The notes under the pieces are model-generated. The model had not been told where the DNA came from, made no database searches, and saw only the letters and a program-made list of their open reading frames with translations. 51,008 bases of DNA from the NCBI GenBank assembly GCA_045585895.1, contig JAZMZI010000143.1, forward strand, positions 1 through 51,008, read 5' to 3'. Positions within the stretch are counted from its first letter, which is position 1. Every line of letters starts with the position of its first letter. A program made the position numbers and the translations under genes. Positions 34,646 to 42,894 of this stretch are shown piece by piece. This DNA is from SVTX01 sp045585895. GTDB lineage: Bacteria; Bacillota; Clostridia; Oscillospirales; CAG-272.

Positions 34646-35064
34646 TTATTCAATCTTTCTCTCAAAATCGTTGATGAAATTCCGTCGGTGTGGTCGAGAT
34701 ACACCACGGTGCAACCCACCTTTTTGAATTCCTTTTCATATTCGTTCCAAGCCTCGGTTCCTTTCCAGTCAGAACCTACAAAAACCGCATCAACCTTATG
34801 CTCTATAACGGGTTTTATCTTGTCCATATCGGATTGAAGAACGACTTTATCCACGTATTTTATAGACTCAACGATCTCAACGCGGTCTTTTTCGCAAATA
34901 ACGGGAAACTTATTTTTTCTCTCCATGCAGAGCGCATCGGTGGTAACTCCCACTATAAGAAAGTCGCACTGCTCCTTGGCTCTTTTTATGATATTAAGGT
35001 GTCCGATATGGAACATATCGAAAACGCCCGTGGTATATCCGATCTTATACTTCTTTTCAGACAT
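34642..35064 (-). CDS. TagD-like cytidylyltransferase
   Basis: 140 residues, the full length of glycerol-3-phosphate cytidylyltransferase. GYTTGVFDMFHIGHLNIIKRAKEQ (about residues 8–31) carries the HXGH nucleotide motif, and the ISSTILRERL C-terminus is the second conserved block. It would make CDP-glycerol or a similar CDP-alcohol. It differs from the cytidylyltransferase domain inside the PepM fusion, so the operon has two such activities. The deacetylase-like gene overlaps its stop codon. Confidence 0.88.
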   Translation of the reverse strand: MSEKKYKIGYTTGVFDMFHIGHLNIIKRAKEQCDFLIVGVTTDALCMERKNKFPVICEKDRVEIVESIKYVDKVVLQSDMDKIKPVIEHKVDAVFVGSDWKGTEAWNEYEKEFKKVGCTVVYLDHTDGISSTILRERLNK

Positions 35065-35066
35065 TC

Positions 35067-35894
35067 TTACACCGTCTTTCTCGCAAATTTTTTGAATACC
35101 CAGCCGCGCAACTTATTGGGAAGAAGAACCTGCACGACAAGTCTTTTACTTACGTTAATCACGTACTTTGGAAAAGATATGATCTTGTTTTTAAGCATAA
35201 AGCCCTGCAATTTTGCTTCGCTCTTGAAATACTTAATTCCGCCTCGGCGCTGGTACATCTCTTTTCCGACGCGCACGTTTACTACATCGCGTGAAATATT
35301 GGCGAATTTCATATTGCAAAGCGCCATTCTCAGCCATAGGTAATAATCTTCCTCGCAAAACCAGTCGATAAATCCGCCCGCCTTCTCAACGCTTGACTTC
35401 TTGAACATCACCGTAACGAGATTCATAGGGCATCTCGTTTTCATATCGTCCTTTATCTCACCGTCGGAGAGAAAGACCTCGCGTCTGCCGATTATATTCT
35501 CGGGGGCGCCTACGAACTCGGTAATGTTTCCGCCGACTATGGCGATTTCACTATCCTTTTCAAAAGCCTCAAGTTGCTTTTCAAATCTGTCGGGCGCGCT
35601 TATATCGTCGGCATCCATTATAGCTACCAACTCATTGGTACAATTTTCAAGCCCTGCGCGTCTGGCTTCGCCGTGACCGCGGTTGACCTCAAAGCGAACG
35701 ACCTTGAAAAAATCAAGCTTTTCGTATTCGTCAATGACCGCCGAAAGCTCATCGGGCACGGGCCCGTCGACCACCAGCACTATCTCGTCGGGTCTTTTCG
35801 TCTGCTCTATTACGCTGTCAACGGCGGTCTTGAACCACGCGGGGTCGTCCTTGCCGTAGACGCACATTGAGACAGAAAACTTCAAATCATTCAT
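35067..35894 (-). CDS. Glycosyltransferase family 2 protein
   Basis: 275 residues. FSVSMCVYGKDDPAWFKTAVDS opens the GT-A fold, VLVVDGPVPDE and the RGHGEARRAGLENC block follow, and AIMDADDISAPDRF gives the DXD motif. As the first glycosyltransferase after the initiating enzyme it may add the second sugar, which is only positional inference. Stop and start codons are packed within a few bases of both neighbours. Confidence 0.88.
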   Translation of the reverse strand: MNDLKFSVSMCVYGKDDPAWFKTAVDSVIEQTKRPDEIVLVVDGPVPDELSAVIDEYEKLDFFKVVRFEVNRGHGEARRAGLENCTNELVAIMDADDISAPDRFEKQLEAFEKDSEIAIVGGNITEFVGAPENIIGRREVFLSDGEIKDDMKTRCPMNLVTVMFKKSSVEKAGGFIDWFCEEDYYLWLRMALCNMKFANISRDVVNVRVGKEMYQRRGGIKYFKSEAKLQGFMLKNKIISFPKYVINVSKRLVVQVLLPNKLRGWVFKKFARKTV

Positions 35895-35895
35895 A

Positions 35896-36687
35896 TCAAA
35901 CCTTCAAAAGCTCCTTCGCTTCTTCTTGGAGCGAATCGTATTTTTCCCTGGTGACCTCACCCTTAGAGAGCAGATAGTCGCCGAGGTCGGTGGCGGTCGC
36001 CTCGCCCTCCTCGGTAATACCGTCCCTTGCAAAGACCTTGAAAACCGTCTTAAAGATTATGGCAACGTCTCCCCAAAGGGTTATTTCTTCAATGTATTTA
36101 AGATCGTACTCAAATTTCTTTTCCCAAGACATAGCGTTTCTGCCGCTGCACTGCGCCAAGCCCGTAAGTCCGGGGCGCACGCTGTGTCTCTCTCTCACCT
36201 CGTCCGACATAAAGACCATATCGCGCACCAATTGGGGGCGAGGTCCCACTATCGACATCTGACCGATAAAGATATTGAAAAGCTCGGGCAGCTCGTCGAG
36301 CGAAGTCGAGCGCAACAGCTTACCGTACTTAGTAAGACGCTTTTCGTCGGGCAAAAGGTTGCCGTTTTCATCCTTTTCGCAGGTCATGGTGCGGAACTTT
36401 ATAAGACGGAAAATCTTCTCGTCTTTACCCGGTCTCATCTGCGTGAAGAAGGGATTTCCCTTCATTTTGACAGCCCCCAGCACGATAAGTATCAAAAGAA
36501 CGGGAGATAACGCCACGATCGCCGCGCCGCTGAGCACCACGTCGTAAAATCTTTTAAAGCACTTGCCGTAAAAGAGATCGGACAGAACGTAGAGTAAAAG
36601 CAACGCTACGAACACCGCGCAAAGGACGGCAAGCACCGTAAGAAACGGTTTTTCCTCAAAAATACTTATAATTTCGTTTACGTTCAT
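35896..36687 (-). CDS. Initiating undecaprenyl-phosphate sugar transferase (PglC/WcaJ type)
   Basis: 263 residues. One N-terminal membrane segment precedes the catalytic core: FKRFYDVVLSGAAIVALSPVLLILI, KFRTMTCEKD, STSLDELPELFNIFIGQMSIVGPRPQ and SVRPGLTGLAQ are the canonical polyprenyl-phosphate phosphohexose transferase blocks. It puts the first sugar-phosphate on undecaprenyl phosphate. The ATG 36687 is used here; a TTG six bases earlier sits at better spacing from AAAGGA. Next to a PglE-like aminotransferase, a bacillosamine-type first sugar is possible. Confidence 0.9.
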   Translation of the reverse strand: MNVNEIISIFEEKPFLTVLAVLCAVFVALLLLYVLSDLFYGKCFKRFYDVVLSGAAIVALSPVLLILIVLGAVKMKGNPFFTQMRPGKDEKIFRLIKFRTMTCEKDENGNLLPDEKRLTKYGKLLRSTSLDELPELFNIFIGQMSIVGPRPQLVRDMVFMSDEVRERHSVRPGLTGLAQCSGRNAMSWEKKFEYDLKYIEEITLWGDVAIIFKTVFKVFARDGITEEGEATATDLGDYLLSKGEVTREKYDSLQEEAKELLKV

Positions 36688-36689
36688 AC

Positions 36690-37808
36690 TCAAAAGCATT
36701 CCTTTACAGCTTCAATTACGTAAGACTGCTCTTCCTCGGTCATTTTGATATCCGAGGGGAGGCAGAGTCCCTTTGAGAATATTTCTTCGTTTACGGGAGA
36801 GCCTTCTACCGAAATAAAATCGCATTTTTTGAAGACGGGCTGCATATGCATCGGCTTCCAGATAGGTCTTGCCTCGATATTTTTGTCCGAAAGGCGCTTC
36901 ATAACGTCCATAGGATCTACCTTGCAATCCTTGTCGATAAGCATACAGGAAAGCCAGAAGTTGGGGGTCATATCGGACGTATAGGGGTTCATCGTAACAG
37001 GCAATCCCGCAAGTCCCTTTTTATATCTTTCGTAGATAGCGGTCTTTCTCGCTCTGTGCTCCTCAAGATACTTGAGCTGACCCCGTCCGATGCCTGCAAC
37101 TATGTTGGACATACGGTAGTTATATCCGATCTCCTCGTGCTGATACCAAGGAGCAGGCTCACGGGCTTGAGTTGCAAGCTTGAATGCGTGCGCTCTGTCT
37201 GCGGTGTCGTCGGTTATGAGCATACCGCCGCCCGAGGTGGTGATTATCTTATTTCCGTTAAAGCTGACTACTCCGTATTTGCCGAAGGTTCCGCACTGCC
37301 GTCCCTTATATGTAGCCGACAGCGCCTCAGCCGCGTCCTCGATAAGGATCGCGCCGCGGCGGTCGCATATCTCTCTTATCTCGTCCATCTTTGCGGGAGT
37401 GCCGTAAAGATGCGCCAGCATAACTATTCTTGCTTCGGGATATTTCTCAAACGCCTTTTCCAGAGCCTTGGGATCCATATTCCATGTCTCGCGCTCGGAG
37501 TCGATATAGACCTGCTCACCGCCCTCGTAGGACACGGGATTGACCGTTGCCGCGAAGGTCATATCCGAGCAAAGTACCTTTTCTCCCCTTTTAAGTCCCG
37601 CAAGCTTAACTGCCAGATGCAGTGCCGCAGTACCCGAACAAAGAGAAAGACAGTTTCTGCCTTCACCGAGATACTCTGCCATTTCGCTTTCAAAGTTATC
37701 GCAATTAAAGCCCAAGGGCGCTATCCAGTTTTTTTCAAACGCCTCCTCAATAAATGCCATTTCGTTGCCGTGCATGGTAGGAGTCGCGAGAGGAATTCTT
37801 TTTTCCAT
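36690..37808 (-). CDS. DegT/DnrJ/EryC1 sugar aminotransferase (PglE-like)
   Basis: 372 residues, a PLP enzyme that aminates a 4-keto nucleotide sugar. The N-terminal NWIAPLGFNCDNFESEMAEYLG is characteristic of PglE/LegC-like members. LIEDAAEAL (about 155–163) binds PLP and SFNGNKIITTSGGGM (about 181–195) holds the Schiff-base lysine. It is the first gene of the EPS operon, about 65 bases from the promoter. No dedicated PglF dehydratase or PglD acetyltransferase is in the window, so its keto-sugar must come from CapE or from elsewhere in the genome. Confidence 0.9.
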   Translation of the reverse strand: MEKRIPLATPTMHGNEMAFIEEAFEKNWIAPLGFNCDNFESEMAEYLGEGRNCLSLCSGTAALHLAVKLAGLKRGEKVLCSDMTFAATVNPVSYEGGEQVYIDSERETWNMDPKALEKAFEKYPEARIVMLAHLYGTPAKMDEIREICDRRGAILIEDAAEALSATYKGRQCGTFGKYGVVSFNGNKIITTSGGGMLITDDTADRAHAFKLATQAREPAPWYQHEEIGYNYRMSNIVAGIGRGQLKYLEEHRARKTAIYERYKKGLAGLPVTMNPYTSDMTPNFWLSCMLIDKDCKVDPMDVMKRLSDKNIEARPIWKPMHMQPVFKKCDFISVEGSPVNEEIFSKGLCLPSDIKMTEEEQSYVIEAVKECF

Positions 37809-37874
37809 ATCAAAAAACCTTTCCTAATAAGCAATTTGATGTTTTTTGTCAAATTACATAATATCACAACTTAC

Positions 37875-37903
37875 ATTATATCACTTCGTCACTATTTTGT
37901 CAA
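37875..37903 (-). promoter_or_regulatory. Promoter of the 26-kb EPS operon
   Basis: A perfect minus-strand consensus: TTGACA (37903–37898), exactly 17 bases, TATAAT (37880–37875). The gap 37809–38142 holds this promoter and two minus-strand terminators, with no gene. I found no other consensus promoter inside the operon. Confidence 0.85.
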
Positions 37904-37951
37904 CATTTTTTCACAATTATATAATAATATAAAATATTTACAAATCAAAAA

Positions 37952-37981
37952 CAAAAAAAGAGACCGCCGAAGCGATCTCTT
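37952..37981 (-). terminator. Second terminator insulating the EPS promoter
   Basis: On the minus strand AGAGATCGC-TTCG-GCGGTCTCT (one mismatch pair) followed by seven T. It lies after the glp operon terminator and about 50 bases upstream of the EPS −35. Confidence 0.65.
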
Positions 37982-38085
37982 CTTTATAGTTATTATTGCA
38001 CGGCGGTAGATATACATTTTATCATAATGAAAGTATTAAGTCAATATAACATTTTTGCACAAAACATAAAAATCCTTCACAAACA

Positions 38086-38122
38086 CAAAAAAAGCCGAGA
38101 TAATTTATTCTCGACTTTTTTG
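38086..38122 (-). terminator. Terminator of the glp operon
   Basis: CGAGA (38096–38100) pairs with TCTCG (38109–38113), extended by A/T pairs on each side, 20 bases after the HAD phosphatase stop codon, with a T-run on the minus strand. Confidence 0.75.
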
Positions 38123-38142
38123 TATTAAAATATAATTTTTCG

Positions 38143-38937
38143 TTATTTCACAAGCTCTTCGTACAGCTCGCGGATATTGTTTCTTATGTAGGTAGGCTTA
38201 GCCTCGCTTTCTTCGAGATCAGCCATAGTTCCCTCTCCGCTGAGAACGAACACGGTATCTATTCCCGCATTAACTCCGCTGGCGATATCGGTGTAGAGAC
38301 GGTCACCGAGCATCAGCGCATCTTCCTTATTATATCCTGTTTTTTCAAGAGCAAGATATATCATATCGGGCTCGGGCTTGCCTATAAATTTCGGTCTCTT
38401 TCCCGAAACGCGCCAAAGCATTTCCGCAAAAGAACCGCAATCGGGAACGCTGCCGTACCAAGTAGGGCATACCCAGTCGGGATTGGTAGCAATATAATCG
38501 ATCTCGTGCTTCAAGAGCAGGATCGACGCATCCTCAAGCTTTTTAAAGGTCAATTCCTGATCGTTCGACAGACACAGGCAATCTATCCCCTCCTCCAATT
38601 TATCGGTGATGCAAAATCCCGCATCCGATAGCTGACGGCGAAAAGACTCTGTTCCGAACGCATATATTTTTTTGTGGTTTTTGGTACGAAGGTAAGCTAT
38701 AGTAGCCTCGGTAGAGGTCAAAAAGTCGTCTGCTACAGCCTCAATGCCGAGCCTTGCCAGCTTTTCTACGTATTTGTCCACTCCCTTTGAGGAATTATTG
38801 GTAAGGAACAGGTATCTGCCGCCGATCCGTCTGACGTATTCGAGAAAATCAAGAGTTCCGTCGAAAAGCTCATCGTCTAAATATATGGTGCCATCCATGT
38901 CAAGCAAAAATAGCTTTTTATCTTTCAAAGTGCTCAT
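38143..38937 (-). CDS. HAD-IIA family phosphatase (NagD-like)
   Basis: 264 residues from ATG 38937, with AGGGG upstream. LFLLDMDGTIYLDDELFDG (about residues 8–26) is HAD motif I, FLTNNSS motif II, GKPEPDMIYLALEK motif III and MLGDRLYTDI motif IV. HAD-IIA enzymes dephosphorylate small phosphates; mammalian and yeast relatives act on glycerol-3-phosphate or phosphoglycolate. As the last gene of an operon with GlpP and a glycerol-3-phosphate dehydrogenase, a role in draining excess glycerol-3-phosphate is plausible but not shown. Confidence 0.87.
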   Translation of the reverse strand: MSTLKDKKLFLLDMDGTIYLDDELFDGTLDFLEYVRRIGGRYLFLTNNSSKGVDKYVEKLARLGIEAVADDFLTSTEATIAYLRTKNHKKIYAFGTESFRRQLSDAGFCITDKLEEGIDCLCLSNDQELTFKKLEDASILLLKHEIDYIATNPDWVCPTWYGSVPDCGSFAEMLWRVSGKRPKFIGKPEPDMIYLALEKTGYNKEDALMLGDRLYTDIASGVNAGIDTVFVLSGEGTMADLEESEAKPTYIRNNIRELYEELVK

Positions 38938-38960
38938 AATTGCCCCTTTCGTTTTTTTGA

Positions 38961-39518
38961 TCAGTTCCAAAGCTCACTTTTTGCGGTCGATACCGCCGAA
39001 GCACCGCTGGCAAGTATTTCTCTTACTTCGCTTTCGGTCTCGATAAGACCGCCCGCGATTATCGGAACGTCAACGCTCTTTTTTAATCTTTCAACCACCT
39101 TAGGAAGAGTTCCCGGCATAATTTCTATCATATCGGGTTTGGACGTCTTTACAGAATCGATGGTGGTTGCGAGAGAATGGGAATCAACGATAAAAAATCT
39201 CTGAACGGTAAAAAGTCCTTGATCGCGCGCAAGCTTTATAACTCCGACCTTGGTGCTTATAACGCCGTCAACTCCTATTCTCATGAGAAATCTTATACTG
39301 CTCTCGTCCTTACCGAGGCCTTTGGTAAGATCGAGGTGGGCAAGATATTTCTTTCCTGCCTCGTGAGCCTTTTTTACCTTTGCGGATACGTTCATAAGAT
39401 CGGGATCAAGATCAAAAACCACCTTGGGAGCAGAGTCAAGCGCGCGCAAAAACTCTTCGTCCGAGCGCGTTGCGGATATAACACTGCATTTTTCAAATAA
39501 ATTCATTTTGTTTTCCAT
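38961..39518 (-). CDS. glpP: Glycerol-3-phosphate-responsive antiterminator
   Basis: 185 residues from ATG 39518, which has AAGGA seven bases upstream. The TIM-barrel GlpP family is clear from VFDLDPDLMNV, LAHLDLTKGLGKDESSIRFL, GVDGVISTK, EIMPGTLPKVVERL and PIIAGGLIETESEVREIL. In Bacillus GlpP binds glycerol-3-phosphate and the glpD leader mRNA to prevent termination. Here it is encoded in the same operon as the dehydrogenase-like genes, so an autoregulatory loop is likely; a candidate leader hairpin lies at 42680–42726. Confidence 0.9.
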   Translation of the reverse strand: MENKMNLFEKCSVISATRSDEEFLRALDSAPKVVFDLDPDLMNVSAKVKKAHEAGKKYLAHLDLTKGLGKDESSIRFLMRIGVDGVISTKVGVIKLARDQGLFTVQRFFIVDSHSLATTIDSVKTSKPDMIEIMPGTLPKVVERLKKSVDVPIIAGGLIETESEVREILASGASAVSTAKSELWN

Positions 39519-39567
39519 AAAATGATCCTTAATAAAATTATTCAAGACAGTTTGCGGTCTCAAAGAA

Positions 39568-39927
39568 TCAATCTTCTCCGATCTCCTTGTTTGCGGTAAC
39601 GACTACGCGGCTGCCGAAAACGTCTTCAAGAATAACGTCACCGACGTGTGCGGGAAGCTCGACTACGGTATTGTTGATGATCTCCATGCACTCAAACATC
39701 TTTTCCTTCGGGATAGTCGTCTCGGTCTTGCAAGCCACGACACCGCCGTCGCTGGTCTTTGCGGTGGTGGTTACGGTTCTCATGGGATTGGTGCACTCGT
39801 TCTCGGCATACACCTTACCGCGCTTGCAGATATTTCCGCTGACCGAGAGGACGTTTTTGCCTTCAAGCTCAACGGTAAGCTGACAACCTCTGGGGCAAAC
39901 GATACAAGTTAATTCTCTTTTCGTCAT
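39568..39927 (-). CDS. DUF1667 protein
   Basis: 119 residues from ATG 39927, with GGAGG upstream. CIVCPRGCQLTVE (about residues 8–20) and GNICKRGKVYAENECTNP (about 32–49) carry four conserved cysteines that probably bind a metal or iron–sulfur centre; the TTTAKTSDGG and VGDVILEDVFG blocks complete the family. It always travels with this type of GlpA-like dehydrogenase and FAD oxidoreductase and probably forms part of that electron-transfer complex; its exact role is unknown. Confidence 0.87.
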   Translation of the reverse strand: MTKRELTCIVCPRGCQLTVELEGKNVLSVSGNICKRGKVYAENECTNPMRTVTTTAKTSDGGVVACKTETTIPKEKMFECMEIINNTVVELPAHVGDVILEDVFGSRVVVTANKEIGED

Positions 39928-39931
39928 TTTA

Positions 39932-41173
39932 TTAGTCCTCCAATCCGAATACAAGCTCATTTACGCCCGCAAGCTTATCTGCGGTGATCTTCACGCACTC
40001 CATCTCACCGGGGGCGAGCTTCTGGTGCTTCTTAGAATATATTACGGTGTCTCCGCTCTTAACGGTGACCTTTTTATCTCTGAACACGTCGGCAACTCTG
40101 AAGTAAACGCTGACGTCCTTCTCTGCAGTAATTCTCTGGGGAACTGTATAGCGAACCTTACCGTCAGCCTTAACGGTGATGTTAACGCCGCTCTTCTCAG
40201 CCTCGCCCTTGATGTACTCTGCTGCGCCGCGTCCCGCAATCTCCGCTTCCTCGGAAACGAAGTCAACGAGGTCGTGAACGTGAAGCACGTTACCGCAGGA
40301 GTAGATGCCCTCTACCTCGGTCTGTCTGTCCTGATCGACGTACGCGCCGTTGGTGATCCTGTCAATGGATACGTTTGCGGATTTGGTAAGCTCGTTTTCG
40401 GGGATAAGACCTACGGACAAAAGGAGAGTGTCGCAAGGAATGTACTCACGGGTCTCGGCGATAGGTCTTCTTCTCTCGTCTACCTTAGCGATGGTAACGC
40501 CCTCAACTCTCTCGCGTCCGTGAATTTCAACAACGGTGTGGGAGAGCTTAAGCGGAATGCCGAAATCATTAAGGCACTGCTCTATATTTCTTGCAAGTCC
40601 TCCCGAGTAAGGCATAAGCTCGCAGACTGCGTGAACCTTTGCACCCTCAAGGGTCATTCTTCTTGCCATAATAAGACCGATGTCACCCGAACCGAGAATA
40701 ACTACGTTCTTTCCGGGCATATAACCCTTCATATTAACAAGCTTCTGCGCCATTCCTGCGCTGTAGATACCTGCGGGGCGGTCACCTGCGATGTTGAGCG
40801 CTCCCTTGGGTCTTTCACGGCAACCCATAGCGAGGATTATAGCCTTTGCCTGAATCATAAAGATACCGTCCTCGGTATTGGTCGCGGTAACGACCTTATC
40901 GGGGGTAATGTCAAGCACCATAGTATTGAGCTTGAAGGGTATCTCAAGCTCTCTTACCTTCTGCTCGTATCTCCAAGCGTATTCGGGGCCTGTAAGCTCC
41001 TCGCCGAAGCGATGGAGTCCGAAGCCGTTATGTATGCACTGACGGAGGATACCGCCAAGAGCTACGTCTCTTTCAAGGATAAGTATATCACGGATTCCGC
41101 TTTCGTATGCCGCAACCGCCGCGCTCATGCCCGCGGGGCCGCCGCCGATAATTACAAGTTCCTTTGTTATCAT
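39932..41173 (-). CDS. FAD/NAD(P)-dependent oxidoreductase partner of GlpA
   Basis: 413 residues. IGGGPAGMSAA (about residues 8–18) binds FAD, GSGDIGLIMARRM (about 163–175) is the second nucleotide site, and GIYSCGNVLHVHDLVDFVSEEA closes the FAD site. It resembles pyridine nucleotide-disulfide oxidoreductases that pass electrons from GlpA-like dehydrogenases to NAD or another acceptor. It lies between glpA and DUF1667 with 4–15 base spacing. A conserved redox-active CXXC next to the FAD motif is not seen, so it is not a thiol reductase. Confidence 0.87.
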   Translation of the reverse strand: MITKELVIIGGGPAGMSAAVAAYESGIRDILILERDVALGGILRQCIHNGFGLHRFGEELTGPEYAWRYEQKVRELEIPFKLNTMVLDITPDKVVTATNTEDGIFMIQAKAIILAMGCRERPKGALNIAGDRPAGIYSAGMAQKLVNMKGYMPGKNVVILGSGDIGLIMARRMTLEGAKVHAVCELMPYSGGLARNIEQCLNDFGIPLKLSHTVVEIHGRERVEGVTIAKVDERRRPIAETREYIPCDTLLLSVGLIPENELTKSANVSIDRITNGAYVDQDRQTEVEGIYSCGNVLHVHDLVDFVSEEAEIAGRGAAEYIKGEAEKSGVNITVKADGKVRYTVPQRITAEKDVSVYFRVADVFRDKKVTVKSGDTVIYSKKHQKLAPGEMECVKITADKLAGVNELVFGLED

Positions 41174-41188
41174 TATCTCATCCTCCTA

Positions 41189-42622
41189 TTATTTAGTTCT
41201 TCCGTAGACCATTACGGACTCTCCGCCCGACTTGGTTACGGTCTCAAACGCTACGTTTCTTTCCTTTGCGATAAGCTCCATGACGTAAGGACCGCAGAAA
41301 CCGCCCTGACAACGTCCCATACCGCTTCTGGTTCTTCTCTTAACGCCGTCGATGTCTCTTGCAGGGGGATTGGATCTTATAGCGTCAAGGATCTCACCCT
41401 CGCTGACCGTCTCGCAACGGCAGATGATTCGTCCGTAGGAAGGATCCTTCTTGATGATCTCGTTCTTCTCTTCTACGCTTGCCTCTCTGAAGTGGTGCTT
41501 GGGCTCACGGATGGGGTTGAAGTCAGCCTTTTCATTGAGCACAAGACCATTTTCCGAAAGCATATCGCGAACGTACTCGGCAATAGCGGGAGCAGAGGAA
41601 AGTCCGGGAGACTCGATGCCCGCGCAGTTGATGAAATTCTCGGCACCGACGGTGATGATAAAGTCACCCGTGCTACCGACCGAACGGAGACCGCAGAAGC
41701 TTGTTATCGACTTGCCGCCCACGGGTACACCGCCCTCGATGTTCTCTCCGCACTCCTTGATGACCTTTGCAAGTCCCTCGGGAGTGGTGCTCTTGTCGCC
41801 CTTGTCCTCCATATCAACAGAGGTAGGACCGAGCAGAAGATTTCCGTCAACGGTGGGAGAAACGAGAATACCCTTACCCATCTTTGAGGGGGTACGGAAG
41901 ATAGTATGCTTTACGATTCCGCCGCACTCTCTGTCAAGGAGAATATACTCTCCGCGACGAGGATGAACGGTAAAGCTGTCGTCACCGACCATCTTTGCGA
42001 TCTTGTCGGAGAAAATACCTGCCGCGTTGACGATATATTTTGCGCGAACGGTCTCACCCTTAGCACTTGTGATCACGTACTCTTCTCCGTCCTTTTCAAT
42101 GCTTGCAACCTCAAACTCAACCTTGAGATCGGCTCCGTTGTCCATAGCGTTGCCGATAGAAGCTATGCAAAGCTCATAGGGGCAGACGATAGCGCCCGTG
42201 GGAGCGTAAAGCGCGCAGGTAGCGTTGTTTGAAATGTTGGGCTCGAGAGCCTTCAGCTCGTCCTTTTCAACAAGGCGAACACCTTCAACACCGTTCTTGA
42301 TTCCTCTCTCAACGAGAGCCTCAACAGTCGCTCTGTCATCGTCGTTAAATCCGATAACGAGAGAGCCGTTTCTCTGATACTTGACACCAAGCTCAGAGCA
42401 GACCTGCTCCATCATTTTTGAACCGCGCACGTTGAGAAGCGCCTTAAGGCTTCCCTCTTTTGCGTCAAAGCCGGCGTGAACGATAGCCGAGTTTGCCTTG
42501 GTAGCACCCATTGCCACGTCGTTTGCCTTTTCCAGAATGCAGATGCTCAGTTCATATCTCGACAGAGAGCGAGCGATCATTCCGCCAACCACGCCGCCGC
42601 CGATAACCACTACGTCGTACAT
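41189..42622 (-). CDS. glpA: Anaerobic glycerol-3-phosphate dehydrogenase-like protein
   Basis: 477 residues. VIGGGVVGGMIARSLSRYE (about 5–23) binds FAD; ATKANSAIVHAGFD and the central HPRRGEYILLDRE are family motifs. A C-terminal BFD-like domain has four cysteines (IICRCETVSEGEI ... MGRCQGGFCGP) for a [2Fe-2S] cluster. It should oxidise glycerol-3-phosphate to dihydroxyacetone phosphate. It is shorter than E. coli GlpA and belongs to the Firmicute/Thermotoga type. First gene of the glp operon, behind AAAGGAG. No glpF or glpK is in the window. Confidence 0.87.
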   Translation of the reverse strand: MYDVVVIGGGVVGGMIARSLSRYELSICILEKANDVAMGATKANSAIVHAGFDAKEGSLKALLNVRGSKMMEQVCSELGVKYQRNGSLVIGFNDDDRATVEALVERGIKNGVEGVRLVEKDELKALEPNISNNATCALYAPTGAIVCPYELCIASIGNAMDNGADLKVEFEVASIEKDGEEYVITSAKGETVRAKYIVNAAGIFSDKIAKMVGDDSFTVHPRRGEYILLDRECGGIVKHTIFRTPSKMGKGILVSPTVDGNLLLGPTSVDMEDKGDKSTTPEGLAKVIKECGENIEGGVPVGGKSITSFCGLRSVGSTGDFIITVGAENFINCAGIESPGLSSAPAIAEYVRDMLSENGLVLNEKADFNPIREPKHHFREASVEEKNEIIKKDPSYGRIICRCETVSEGEILDAIRSNPPARDIDGVKRRTRSGMGRCQGGFCGPYVMELIAKERNVAFETVTKSGGESVMVYGRTK

Positions 42623-42679
42623 CTTAAATCTCCTTTTATTTCAAAATATTTTTTACCTTATTTATGTAAGAAAAGAGAC

Positions 42680-42726
42680 AAAAAAAGCGCACCAAAACGA
42701 GAAGCCGCAAAGTGCTCCCGTTCCGA
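42680..42726 (-). promoter_or_regulatory. Candidate GlpP-responsive leader hairpin/attenuator of glpA
   Basis: In the 130-base glpA leader, minus strand, AACGGGAG can pair with TTCTCGTT, and alternatively GCACT with GGTGC, just before a run of seven T (42686–42680). Mutually exclusive stems next to a T-run resemble an attenuator. The pairing is imperfect and the call is tentative. Confidence 0.4.
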
Positions 42727-42755
42727 TACGTCTCCAATTCTCTGTATCAACTTAT

Positions 42756-42784
42756 ATTATATAATACGATCGACGGTTTGTCAA
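42756..42784 (-). promoter_or_regulatory. Promoter of the glp operon
   Basis: Minus-strand TTGACA (42784–42779), 17 bases, TATAAT (42761–42756). Confidence 0.8.
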
Positions 42785-42831
42785 GTGTTTTTCAAAAAAT
42801 ACAAAAAAACATTTCATATACATATATATCG

Positions 42832-42860
42832 TTGACAAATCTGTATTTTTATGTTATAAT
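42832..42860 (+). promoter_or_regulatory. Promoter of the sialate O-acetylesterase lipoprotein
   Basis: TTGACA (42832–42837), 17 bases, TATAAT (42855–42860), with a 30-base leader to the ATG. It is divergent from the glp promoter 50 bases away. Confidence 0.85.
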
Positions 42861-42894
42861 CTGTACAATATTTACATTGAAAGGAATTTCATCT

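Noticed and set aside
36690..37808. DegT aminotransferase as the missing AEP transaminase of the phosphonate pathway
   Set aside because: Its motifs match PglE-like nucleotide-sugar aminotransferases and it is far from the phosphonate genes; AEP transaminases belong to a different PLP subgroup.
36846..38009. 387-codon plus-strand open frame opposite the DegT gene
   Set aside because: Shadow of the DegT gene; it runs through the EPS promoter and has no family features.
40025..41887. 620-codon plus-strand open frame opposite glpA and its partner
   Set aside because: It is antisense to two clearly recognised genes, has no ribosome site or recognisable domain, and its composition is the complement of their codon pattern.
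42623..42755. T-box or known riboswitch in the glp leader
   Set aside because: No T-box sequence or specifier loop and no riboswitch core recognised; only the tentative attenuator is kept.
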